The translations under genes and the position numbers were made by a program. From the NCBI RefSeq assembly GCF_000702305.1, contig NZ_JNLC01000018.1, forward strand, positions 124,001 to 188,000: 64,000 nucleotides of DNA. The letters run 5' to 3'. The number at the start of each line of letters is the position of its first letter. Position 1 is the first letter of the stretch. Of this stretch, positions 41,317-49,468 are shown in pieces. The notes under the pieces were generated by a model. That model ran no database searches. It was not told the origin of the DNA and worked only from the letters and a program-made list of their open reading frames with translations. Origin of the DNA: Allobosea sp. 117 (lineage in GTDB: Bacteria; Pseudomonadota; Alphaproteobacteria; Rhizobiales; Xanthobacteraceae).

Positions 41317-42618
41317 ATGGATTTCACGCGTAGGAAATTGCTCAAGACCGCCGGCCTCGCATCTGCAGCATTGGCGGCTCCGCATCTCTGGATCCCCGGC
41401 GAGGCCTGGGGCGCGGCGCTCAAGAAGGGCGAGCCGCTCAAGGTCGGCCTGCTGTTCTCCCTCACCGGCGCACTGGCCGTTCCGGAGGAGGATTCGACCC
41501 TCGTGCTCCAATACGCCTTCGACGAGATCAACAAGGCCGGCGGCGTCGGCGGCGTGCCGGTCGAGCCGGTGATCGTCGACGCCAAGTCGGACTTCAACGT
41601 CTATTCGGAGAAGACCAAGGAGCTGATCCTGCGCGAGAAGGTCACCGCGATCTTCGGCTGCTACACCTCGGCGAGCCGCAAGGCGATCCTGCCGACGGTC
41701 ATGCAGCGCGATCACCTGCTCTATTATCCGACCTGCTACGAAGGCGCGGAGTGCACGCAGAACACGATCTGCACCGGCCCGCTCGCCAATCAGCACTCGA
41801 AGGACCTGATCCCCTTCATGGTGCAGAACTTCGGCAAGAAGGTCTTCTTCGTCGGCTCCAATTACGTCTGGCCGAAGGAGTCGAACAAGAACGCCAAGAT
41901 CTGGCTGCAGCAGGCGGGCGGCGAGCTGCTCGGCGAGGAATACATCCCGCTCGGCAGCTCGGAGTTCGGCCCGGTGCTGAACAAGATCCGCGACGCCAAG
42001 CCGAACTTCATCTTCTCCACCGTGGTCGGCGCCTCCGACATCGCCTTCCACAAGCAGTTCAAGCAGGAAGGCTTCAAGGTCGACTCCATGCCGATCGCCT
42101 CGCTCACCACCGGCGAGATCGAGACGCGGGCGATGGGCGCCGAGTTCGGCGCCGGGCACTTCCTCTCCGCGCCGTATTTCCAGACGCTCGACAACCCCAC
42201 GAACCAGAAGTTCGTCGAGGGCTTCCTGAAGAGCAAGTACGGCAAGAACGGCACGACCCACTACAACATGGAGGAGACCTACCTCTCCGCCTATGTGTTC
42301 AAAGCCGGCTTCGAGAAGGCGGCGGCGGCCGTCGGCTTCGAGAACGTTACGCCGCGCGCCATCCGCGACAATTCGGGCGGCATCCGCATCGAGGACAACG
42401 TCTCGCCGGAAGGCCTGGTCTGGATCGACGAGAACAACTTCAACACCTGGCTGAAGCCCAAGATCGGCCAATGCCAGGCGGACGGCACGTTCAAGGTAGT
42501 GAAGGCCGCCTCCGAGCAGGTCGCACCCGATCCCTATTCGATCTACCCCGATGCCGGCGTGTGCACCAAGGAAGGCCTCAAGGCCCCCGACGGCAAGGTC
42601 CGCAAGAGCGTCATCTGA
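41317..42618 (+). CDS. urtA: Urea/short-chain amide ABC transporter binding protein (UrtA/FmdD type)
   Basis: Periplasmic binding protein of 433 residues. A twin-arginine signal TRRKLLKTAGLASAALAAPHLW leads the protein, as in UrtA. The mature part has LKVGLLFSLTGALAVPEEDSTLVLQYAFDEIN, FGCYTSASRKAILP, YYPTCYEGAECTQNT and SLTTGEIETRAMG, all UrtA/FmdD-like and related to AmiC upstream. The start is fixed by AAGGGGTCGCAACG. Urea is the usual ligand; the Methylophilus FmdD relative binds formamide and acetamide too, and the dimethylformamidase genes nearby make amides plausible. Confidence 0.9.
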   Translation: MDFTRRKLLKTAGLASAALAAPHLWIPGEAWGAALKKGEPLKVGLLFSLTGALAVPEEDSTLVLQYAFDEINKAGGVGGVPVEPVIVDAKSDFNVYSEKTKELILREKVTAIFGCYTSASRKAILPTVMQRDHLLYYPTCYEGAECTQNTICTGPLANQHSKDLIPFMVQNFGKKVFFVGSNYVWPKESNKNAKIWLQQAGGELLGEEYIPLGSSEFGPVLNKIRDAKPNFIFSTVVGASDIAFHKQFKQEGFKVDSMPIASLTTGEIETRAMGAEFGAGHFLSAPYFQTLDNPTNQKFVEGFLKSKYGKNGTTHYNMEETYLSAYVFKAGFEKAAAAVGFENVTPRAIRDNSGGIRIEDNVSPEGLVWIDENNFNTWLKPKIGQCQADGTFKVVKAASEQVAPDPYSIYPDAGVCTKEGLKAPDGKVRKSVI

Positions 42619-42631
42619 CCGCGATCAGACT

Positions 42632-42657
42632 GCCTCGCCGGCTCCGGCCGGCGGGGC
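42632..42657 (+). other. Intercistronic hairpin after urtA
   Basis: A 10-bp stem (GCCTCGCCGG with CCGGCGGGGC, one G-T pair) with a CTCCGG loop and no T-run. Such hairpins after binding-protein genes protect the upstream message and keep permease levels lower. Confidence 0.6.
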
Positions 42658-42753
42658 GGCCGCCCCAAAGAAACGATCAGGCCACCAGGAGTTCAGACGC
42701 GGCGGAATCCGCGGTGGATATCGGTGGCAGCTTTCCGCGACGAAGGGTTTGCG

Positions 42754-43629
42754 ATGGACTTCGGATCGATCCTGAACGCGCTCATACTGGGTATCAGCAT
42801 CGCGAGTATCTGGCTTATCGCCGCTCTAGGGCTGACCATCATCTATGGAGCTGCCGGCGTCATCAACATGGCGCATGGCGAATTCATCATGCTGGGCGCC
42901 TACAGCTCCTACATGCTGCAATATTACGTCGGGGTCCCGTATCTCTTCTGCATTCCGATCTCCTTCGTCATCGTCGCCCTGGTCGGGCTCGTGCTCGAGC
43001 GTGGGCTGATCCAGTATCTGTACAAGCGCCCGCTCGACACGCTGCTCGCGACCTACGGCGTCTCGCTCGTGCTGATGCAGGGCGTACGGCTGATCTTCGG
43101 CTCGGACCCGAAGTATCTGGCGGTGCCGGAGATCTTCTCCTCGAACCTCTCGCTCGGCTTCGTGTCGATCTCCACTTTCCGCGTCATCGTGTTCGGCATC
43201 ACCGCGCTTCTGGTGCTGGCGCTCTGGGCGCTGTTTTACAAGACGCGCTTCGGCGTGCAGGTGCGCGCGGTAATGCAGAACAAGGAGATGGCCGCCTCCT
43301 TCGGCATCAATTCCAGCCGCATCTACATGCTCACCTTCGCGCTCGGCGCGGGGCTGGCCGGCGTTGCCGGCTCGCTGTTCGGCGTGCTGAACATCGTGCT
43401 GCCGACCATGGGGTCGAGCTATGTCGTGCAGGCCTTCCTCATGGTCGTGGTAGGCGGCGGCTCGCTCGCTGGCAGCGTCGTCGCGAGCGGCGTGACGGGC
43501 GAGCTGCAGTCGGTCTTCGCCTTCTTCACCAACGACACTTTCGCGCGCTTCGTCATCTTCGTGCTGATCGTCGTCTTCCTCAGGTTCCGGCCCCAGGGCC
43601 TCTTCGCCCAGGCAGGAGCGCGTCGATGA
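42754..43629 (+). CDS. urtB: Urea/amide ABC transporter permease UrtB
   Basis: LivH-like permease of 291 residues with about eight membrane segments. MDFGSILNALILGISIASIW starts it; GLTIIYGAAGVINMAHGEFIMLGAY, LATYGVSLVLMQGVRLIFGSDPKYL and the coupling loop RFGVQVRAVMQNKEMAASFGIN are characteristic of UrtB. The start at 42754 is preceded by GAAGGGTTTGCG. Its stop overlaps a 14-codon frame that precedes urtC. Confidence 0.92.
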   Translation: MDFGSILNALILGISIASIWLIAALGLTIIYGAAGVINMAHGEFIMLGAYSSYMLQYYVGVPYLFCIPISFVIVALVGLVLERGLIQYLYKRPLDTLLATYGVSLVLMQGVRLIFGSDPKYLAVPEIFSSNLSLGFVSISTFRVIVFGITALLVLALWALFYKTRFGVQVRAVMQNKEMAASFGINSSRIYMLTFALGAGLAGVAGSLFGVLNIVLPTMGSSYVVQAFLMVVVGGGSLAGSVVASGVTGELQSVFAFFTNDTFARFVIFVLIVVFLRFRPQGLFAQAGARR

Positions 43630-43676
43630 AACGGAAGAGCAACCTGAAGATCACGCGGGACGCGGGCTGAGGCGCC

Positions 43677-44780
43677 ATGGGAAATCTCTATCACAACAAG
43701 ACGGCGCAGTGGGTGGCCTATGCGGCGTTCTTCGCCGCCCTGGCCGCCATCCCGCTGAACATCGACGACGACTTCCTGCTGAACCAGCTCGCCACCTACG
43801 GCGTCTACGGCATGCTCGCTTTGTCGATCAGCCTGTGCTGGGGATTTGGCGGCATCCTCAATCTCGGGCAGGGCATCGCCTTCGGTCTCGGCGCCTACGG
43901 CATGGCGATGACCATGCAGATGCAGACGCAGACGGAATCGAACCCGATCCCGCCCTTCATGCTGAACAACAGCCTGGATTACCTGCCCCTGCTCTGGCAG
44001 CCCTTCCAGAGCACCATGCTGGGGCTGATCCTCGCGGTGGCGGTGCCGACGCTGTTCTGCGCGATCTTCGGCGGCATCATGTTCCGCGCGCGCGTCTCGG
44101 GTCCGTTCTTCGCGATCATGACGCTCGCGATGCTGTCCGCCTTCTACACGATCATCCTCGACCGGCAGCCCTATACCGGCGGCGTCAACGGCATCACCCC
44201 GCCCTCGCCGTTCCAGTTCGCCGGCATCGAGGTCGATCCCTACAGCCCGCTCGCCTATTGGTGCGTGTTCTTCGCGCTGCTGATCGCCGCCGTGCTGGCC
44301 AAGCTGATCACCCAGAGCTGGTTCGGCCTCGTCACCCAGGCGATCCGCGACGATGCCGAGCGCGTGCGCTTCCTCGGCTACAGCGTCGCCGGCTACGAGA
44401 CGATGATCTACACGGTCGCCGGCCTTATCGCGTCGGTCGCCGGCTGCCTGTGGGTGATGCTGGTGCAGTATGTGTCGCCGGCTCAGCTCGATGTCGGCTT
44501 CAGTCTCTCCATGGTCATCTGGGCGGCGATCGGCGGGCGGCTGTCGCTGATCGGCTCGATCGTCGGCGCCTTCGTCATCCAGGGCGCGCAGAGCTATCTC
44601 GGCGACACCTTCCTCTCCACCTGGCTGCTGATCCTGGGCGCCTTCTTCATCGTGATCGTGCGCTTCCTGCCGAACGGTCTTTCGAGCCTGCTCGAAGCCG
44701 CCCTCGGCCTGCTCTCGACCCGGAAGAACGGCGCCTCCCCGGAGCAGTCGAACGGCACCAAGCCGGTTCCAGCGGAGTAA
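43677..44780 (+). CDS. urtC: Urea/amide ABC transporter permease UrtC
   Basis: LivM-like permease of 367 residues. SISLCWGFGGILNLGQGIAFGLGAYGMAM, RARVSGPFFAIMTLAM, LDRQPYTGGVNGITPP and the coupling loop LVTQAIRDDAERVRFLGYSV are typical UrtC. It pairs with UrtB in the membrane. The C-terminal tail is polar. urtD follows after six bases. Confidence 0.93.
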   Translation: MGNLYHNKTAQWVAYAAFFAALAAIPLNIDDDFLLNQLATYGVYGMLALSISLCWGFGGILNLGQGIAFGLGAYGMAMTMQMQTQTESNPIPPFMLNNSLDYLPLLWQPFQSTMLGLILAVAVPTLFCAIFGGIMFRARVSGPFFAIMTLAMLSAFYTIILDRQPYTGGVNGITPPSPFQFAGIEVDPYSPLAYWCVFFALLIAAVLAKLITQSWFGLVTQAIRDDAERVRFLGYSVAGYETMIYTVAGLIASVAGCLWVMLVQYVSPAQLDVGFSLSMVIWAAIGGRLSLIGSIVGAFVIQGAQSYLGDTFLSTWLLILGAFFIVIVRFLPNGLSSLLEAALGLLSTRKNGASPEQSNGTKPVPAE

Positions 44781-44786
44781 AGGCCG

Positions 44787-45533
44787 ATGCCGGGACTTCT
44801 CGAAATCCACAACCTCTCCAAGAGCTTCGACACCATCAAGGTGATCGACGACTTCAGTCTCGAAGTCGTCGAAGGCACGCTCTGCTGCCTCGTCGGCCCG
44901 AACGGGGCCGGCAAGACCACGACGATGGATCTCATCACCGGACGCATCAAGCCGACCGCCGGCAGGGTCGTCTTCGCGGGCCAGGACATCACCGGCCTCG
45001 ACGAGCACGTCATCGCCCGCGCCGGGATCGGCCGGAAGTTTCAGGTGCCGGCGGTCCTGCGCGACCTGACGGTCCGGCAGAACCTTACCGTCGCCTATAG
45101 CCGGCAGACCAATCCGTTCTGGAACCTGTTCCGCTTCCGCGCGCCGGGCCTCGACCAGAAGCTCGACGAGATCGCAACGCTCGCGGGCCTCACCGACAGG
45201 CTGAACGAGCGCGCCGGCATCCTCTCCCATGGCGAGACCCAGTGGCTGGAGATCGGCATGGTGTTGATGCAGGAGCCGCGGCTCATGCTGATGGACGAAC
45301 CCATCGCCGGCATGACCGAGAGCGAGATCGAGAAGACGGCCCGCATCTTCAGGGCACTCCGCCAGACCACGACCCTCATTGTGGTCGAGCACGACATGGG
45401 CTTCGTCCGCGAGATCGCCGACGTCGTCACCGTCATGCACATGGGCTCGCTGCTGGCGCGGGGCTCGATCCAGGAGATCGAGGCCAACCCGCGGGTGCGC
45501 GACGTCTATCTCGGCGAGCAGGAGGCCGCCTGA
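44787..45533 (+). CDS. urtD: Urea/amide ABC transporter ATP-binding protein UrtD
   Basis: ATPase of 248 residues: Walker A GPNGAGKTT, the UrtD-type GRKFQVPAVLRDLTVRQNL, a signature loop reading LSHGETQWLEIGMVL (SHGE in place of SGGQ, usual for UrtD), Walker B LMLMDEPIAGMTE and VVEHDM. LivG-like in the Liv-family transporters. Urt complexes use one UrtD and one UrtE. Confidence 0.94.
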   Translation: MPGLLEIHNLSKSFDTIKVIDDFSLEVVEGTLCCLVGPNGAGKTTTMDLITGRIKPTAGRVVFAGQDITGLDEHVIARAGIGRKFQVPAVLRDLTVRQNLTVAYSRQTNPFWNLFRFRAPGLDQKLDEIATLAGLTDRLNERAGILSHGETQWLEIGMVLMQEPRLMLMDEPIAGMTESEIEKTARIFRALRQTTTLIVVEHDMGFVREIADVVTVMHMGSLLARGSIQEIEANPRVRDVYLGEQEAA

Positions 45534-45535
45534 CC

Positions 45536-46234
45536 ATGCTGCTCAACTTCGACAACGTCTCCTCCTATTACGGCGCGACGCGCATCCTGCGCGACTTCTC
45601 CTTCGAGATGGAGAAGGGGCAGTGCCTGTGCGTGCTCGGGCGCAACGGTGTCGGCAAGACGACGCTGATGCGCACCATCATGGGGCTGACCGACCGCTCG
45701 ACCGGCTCGATCCGCATCAATGGCGAGGCGATCGAGGGCAAGGCCCCCTATCAGCGCGCGACCTACGGCATCGGCTATGTGCCGCAGGGGCGCGGCATAC
45801 TCTCGGACTTCACGGTGCGGGAGAACATCCTGCTCGGCACCTTCGCCCGCAAGGACAAGGCGCCGGAGATTCCGGAAATCTGCCTGCGCATCTTCCCCTA
45901 TCTGCGCGACAACCTTGACCGGCGGGCCGGACTGCTGTCCGGCGGCCAGAAGCAGCAGCTCGCCATTGCCCGCGCGCTCGCCGTCGGGCCGCAGGTGCTG
46001 CTGCTGGACGAACCGACGGAAGGCATCCAGCCGAACATCGTCCACGAGATCGGCGAGATCCTGCAGATGCTGAACCGGGAGCTCGGCATCAGCCTCATCC
46101 TGACCGAGCAGCACATCAAGGTGGCCCGCAAGCTCGGCGACGCCTTCCTGATGGTCGACAACGGCCGCGTCGTCGCCCGCGGCGCCATCGCGGAGATGAC
46201 CGACGAGCTCGTCGAAGAGCACATGACCATCTGA
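45536..46234 (+). CDS. urtE: Urea/amide ABC transporter ATP-binding protein UrtE
   Basis: Second ATPase, 232 residues: Walker A GRNGVGKTT, YVPQGRGILSDFTVRENILLG, signature LSGGQKQQLAIARALAV, Walker B LLLDEPTEGIQPNIV and TEQHIKVARKLGD. The ATG lies two bases after the urtD stop. Last transporter gene; about 190 bases with a promoter separate it from the dimethylformamidase genes. Confidence 0.94.
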   Translation: MLLNFDNVSSYYGATRILRDFSFEMEKGQCLCVLGRNGVGKTTLMRTIMGLTDRSTGSIRINGEAIEGKAPYQRATYGIGYVPQGRGILSDFTVRENILLGTFARKDKAPEIPEICLRIFPYLRDNLDRRAGLLSGGQKQQLAIARALAVGPQVLLLDEPTEGIQPNIVHEIGEILQMLNRELGISLILTEQHIKVARKLGDAFLMVDNGRVVARGAIAEMTDELVEEHMTI

Positions 46235-46274
46235 CGAGTTTAGTTTCCTGAGCAGAAAACTTTATTCTTTAGTA

Positions 46275-46303
46275 TTGACCGATACGGCGCGTTACTGTAG
46301 ATT
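46275..46303 (+). promoter_or_regulatory. Sigma-70-like promoter of the dimethylformamidase operon
   Basis: TTGACC (-35) and TAGATT (-10) separated by 17 bases, in the locally AT-rich gap after urtE and 121 bases before the small-subunit start. The long leader contains three hairpins. Confidence 0.55.
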
Positions 46304-46322
46304 TTGAATCGTAAAAAATCTT

Positions 46323-46402
46323 GGTGACGCATCGTCGTTACTGAGCATGATCGGCCTTTAACTGCTGGCCGACTGATGTGTTGCGCTCCGGGGCAGGGGC
46401 GC
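46323..46402 (+). other. Structured leader with three hairpins before the dimethylformamidase genes
   Basis: Stems GGTGACG/CGTTACT (46323-46342, six-base loop CATCGT), TCGGCC/GGCCGA (46351-46372, ten-base loop) and GCGCTCC/GGGGCGC (46383-46402, six-base loop GGGGCA). The first and third have hexaloops, but neither has A1 and G4, so they do not fit the ANTAR rule. Function unknown. Confidence 0.45.
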
Positions 46403-46424
46403 TCTTCCAAAAAGCGAGGTCGTC

Positions 46425-46865
46425 ATGATCCCTATTCCAAAGAAGGGAACGCCTGAGCGCGAGGCGCTCATCCGTGAGCATCGGGAATGCGTCGACTCCA
46501 TGAAGGGCGTCGCCGGCTTCTCGGTCCTGAAATGCGAGACGCCCGGCGACACCACGGTCGTCACCGGCGGCGTGCACGAGAATCCGGTGCTCCGCCGTGT
46601 CCTGCTGCGCATGCGCGGCGAGTCGCCCAAGGGCAAGCTCGTCGTCATCTGCACCAAGGTCGACGCCGAGTGGCGCATCGGCCGCCTGTCGGGCATCCGC
46701 GGCGTGCCGCCGGAATTCGTCAACGACAAGGTCTACACCGACGAGCAGGAGATCCAGCACGACATCTTCCTGATGCGGCTCGACGAGCTGCCGGAGACGG
46801 CGGGCATGCCGGAGCACTTCAGAGAGGGGTGGAAGCGCAGGGACGACAACTGGCCGGTGACCTGA
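46425..46865 (+). CDS. N,N-dimethylformamidase small (alpha) subunit
   Basis: Protein of 146 residues, MIPIPKKGTPEREALIREHR, with two cysteines (REHRECVDSM, VLKCETPGDT), VTGGVHENPVLRRVLLRMRGESPKGKLVVICTKVDAEWRIGRLSG and an acidic middle. It matches the size of the roughly 15-kDa small subunit of N,N-dimethylformamidase, and the next gene encodes the large subunit, so the assignment rests on size and context as much as on sequence. In the known enzyme two small and two large subunits join. Named DMFases split DMF to dimethylamine and formate. Confidence 0.8.
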   Translation: MIPIPKKGTPEREALIREHRECVDSMKGVAGFSVLKCETPGDTTVVTGGVHENPVLRRVLLRMRGESPKGKLVVICTKVDAEWRIGRLSGIRGVPPEFVNDKVYTDEQEIQHDIFLMRLDELPETAGMPEHFREGWKRRDDNWPVT

Positions 46866-46998
46866 CGCCCGCTTCCCCTCCGGGGCCGGACAGTCGGTCC
46901 GGCTCCGCCTTTTCCCGATCGATTGAAAGCGCGCCTTCGAGCGAGGGCGCGAACGGCGGCTGCTTGCCTCGCGCAAGTCTCAAGGACTGGAGAATGCC

Positions 46999-49395
46999 AT
47001 GTGCGCCATGCGGTTGACTGGCTACGCTGACAAATTCAGCGTCCACCCCGGCGACAAGATCAAGTTCTACGTCAATTGCGACGGCCCGGCCGAGTTCAAG
47101 GCCGAGGTCGTGCACATGATCAACGGCGACACCAACCCGCGCGGGCCGGGCTTCATCGAGAAGTTCATCGCGGCGGATTGCAACGGCACCTATAAGGGGC
47201 GCAAGCAGATCATCCACGGCGGCTCCTACGGCTATGTCGTGGATGCGCCGCAGTTCCATGTCGACAGCTTCACTCTGCAGTGCTGGATCTGGCCGACCAC
47301 GCCGAAGACCCATCCGCGCTACTGGAAGCACGGGGCGCAGGGCCTCGTGACCAAGTGGTCGCAGGGCAAGGGCTATGGTCTCTTCATCAACGAGGAGGGC
47401 TTCGTCGAGCTGCGCATCAACGAGCATAGGATCACGACGGGTGCGCCGATCCGCGATCACGCCTGGCACTTCATCGCCGCGAGCTTCGACGCCACCACCG
47501 GCGAGGTCGTGCTCTATCACGAGCCGCAGATCGTCTATGCCCTCGACCCGGTGATCGAGCCGGTCAAGACCACCGTCGCGGCGAAGATCGAGCATAGCGC
47601 CGCCCCGGTCGCCCTCGCCGCCTATGTCGAGAAGATGGACGACAGCCCGCTCGCCAAGTCGGCGCGTCCGGCCGGTGTCTGGTTCACCGGCAAATACAAC
47701 GGCAAGATCGACAGCCCGCGCATCTGCAACAAGGCGCTGTCGCGCTTCGAGATCGAGCAGATGAAGGCAGGCGCCCAACCGGGCCTCACCGAGCGCCGCA
47801 ACTCCGGCCCGACCGGCGCGCTGTCCGAAGCCATCGTCGCCGCCTGGGACTTCTGGGACGGCATCGACACCATCGTCGCCAAGGACAACGGCCCCTACCG
47901 CTTCGACGCACAGCTCGTGAACTGCCCGACCCGCGCCATGACCGGCCACAACTGGGCCGGCGAGAATTTCGACTGGAAGTTCGCCAAGAAGGAATACGGC
48001 GCGATCCACTTCCACGACGACGACGTGGACGACGCCCGCTGGGAGGTCGATGTCGAGTGGACGGTGCCGGCGGAGGGGCTCAAGAGCCGCTTCTACGCCC
48101 TCAAGCTCACCACCTCGGAAGGCGACGAGGACTACGTCCCGTTCTGGATCGTGCCGCGCGTCGGCAAGGAACAGTCCAAGATCGCGGTGATGGTCCCGAC
48201 CATCAGCTACATGGCCTATGCCAACGAGCATGTGGCCTGCAACGCCGGCGGCGCGGAGCTGTTCGTCTACCGCGTGCCGATCATGCAGCAGCAGAACATG
48301 TTCCTGGCCGAGCACCGCGAATATGGCGGCTCGATCTACGACACGCACACCGACGGCTCGGGCATCTGCCTGTCGTCGCGGCTGCGCCCGATCCTGTCGA
48401 TCCGGCCGAAATACGATCACTTCCTCGCCCAGGCACCGTGGCAGTACCCGGCCGACCTCCACCTCATCTACTGGCTGGAGACGATGGGCTACGAGTACGA
48501 CGTGGTCACCGACGAGGACGTCACCTATGACGGCCTCGCGCGGCTGGAGAACTACAACGTCGTCATCACCGGCTCGCATCCCGAGCACAATTCGGGCCCG
48601 CAGCTCGATGCCCTGCACAACTACACGCAGCGCGGCGGGCGCCTGATGTATATGGGCGCCGACGCCTGGTACTGGGTGCATTCCTATCACCCGGCCTATG
48701 ACGGCCTCGGGCGCGGCGTCGTCACCGAGATGCGGCGCTGCGAGTCCGGCATCCGCACCTGGCGCGCCGATCCGGGCGAGTACTACCATCAGGGCACGGG
48801 CGAGCTCGGCGGCATGTGGCGCTATCGCGGGCGCTACCTCCACTCGGTCGCCGGCGTTGGCATGTCGTCCGAGGGCTTCGACATATCGAGCTATTTCAGC
48901 CGCACGCCGGAGAGCCTCGATCCGCGCGTCTCCTGGGCGTTCGACGGCATCACCTATGACGAGCCGCTCGGCAATTTCGGCCTCGTCGGCGGCGGCGCCG
49001 CCGGCCTCGAGCTCGATATCGTCGACACCATGCTCGGCTCGCCGCCCCACACCCTGGCGGTCGCCACCTCGGCCGGCCGGCACACCGAGGCCTATCTCCT
49101 CGTCATGGAGGATTTCGGCTTCAACCAGCAGGGCCTCGACGGCACGGTGCATCCCCGCGTGCGCGCCGACATCGCCTATCACGAGACGCCGAACGGCGGC
49201 GCGGCCTTCTCCTTCTCGTCCATCGCCTTCTGCGGCTCGCTGCCGTGGAACAACTGCCAGAACAACATCTCCACGCTGGTGAAAAACGTTCTGGACCGGT
49301 TCTCGACGGACGGGCCGCTGCCGCCTCCGCCCGCCGACGCCATCAAGTATCGCGGACGTGCGGACTACGAGGCCCCGGTCGCCGCCGGTCGCTGA
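46999..49395 (+). CDS. N,N-dimethylformamidase large (beta) subunit
   Basis: Protein of 798 residues (a start at 47008 is possible). N-terminal region about 5-80 is beta-rich; about 85-260 looks like a LamG-type jelly roll (FTLQCWIWPTTPKTHPRYW, GYGLFINEEGFVELRIN, HAWHFIAASFDATTGEVVLY). The catalytic half follows. In the characterised Paracoccus enzyme iron is held by two Tyr and one Glu; by spacing the equivalents here are Tyr407 (ISYMAYAN), Tyr447 (GGSIYDTHTDG) and Glu529 (TGSHPEHNSG), an alignment made from memory. It probably hydrolyses DMF or related formamides. It lies 133 bases after the small-subunit gene. Confidence 0.88.
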   Translation: MCAMRLTGYADKFSVHPGDKIKFYVNCDGPAEFKAEVVHMINGDTNPRGPGFIEKFIAADCNGTYKGRKQIIHGGSYGYVVDAPQFHVDSFTLQCWIWPTTPKTHPRYWKHGAQGLVTKWSQGKGYGLFINEEGFVELRINEHRITTGAPIRDHAWHFIAASFDATTGEVVLYHEPQIVYALDPVIEPVKTTVAAKIEHSAAPVALAAYVEKMDDSPLAKSARPAGVWFTGKYNGKIDSPRICNKALSRFEIEQMKAGAQPGLTERRNSGPTGALSEAIVAAWDFWDGIDTIVAKDNGPYRFDAQLVNCPTRAMTGHNWAGENFDWKFAKKEYGAIHFHDDDVDDARWEVDVEWTVPAEGLKSRFYALKLTTSEGDEDYVPFWIVPRVGKEQSKIAVMVPTISYMAYANEHVACNAGGAELFVYRVPIMQQQNMFLAEHREYGGSIYDTHTDGSGICLSSRLRPILSIRPKYDHFLAQAPWQYPADLHLIYWLETMGYEYDVVTDEDVTYDGLARLENYNVVITGSHPEHNSGPQLDALHNYTQRGGRLMYMGADAWYWVHSYHPAYDGLGRGVVTEMRRCESGIRTWRADPGEYYHQGTGELGGMWRYRGRYLHSVAGVGMSSEGFDISSYFSRTPESLDPRVSWAFDGITYDEPLGNFGLVGGGAAGLELDIVDTMLGSPPHTLAVATSAGRHTEAYLLVMEDFGFNQQGLDGTVHPRVRADIAYHETPNGGAAFSFSSIAFCGSLPWNNCQNNISTLVKNVLDRFSTDGPLPPPPADAIKYRGRADYEAPVAAGR

Positions 49396-49468
49396 CCGGA
49401 TATCGACCATTGCCCCGCGCCGCACGCGCGGCGCGGGGCAGGACCGTGCAGGTGCAGGAGGGTCGAAC

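Noticed and set aside
46330-46395. Hexaloops CATCGT and GGGGCA as AmiR targets
   Set aside because: Neither has A at loop position 1 with G at 4.
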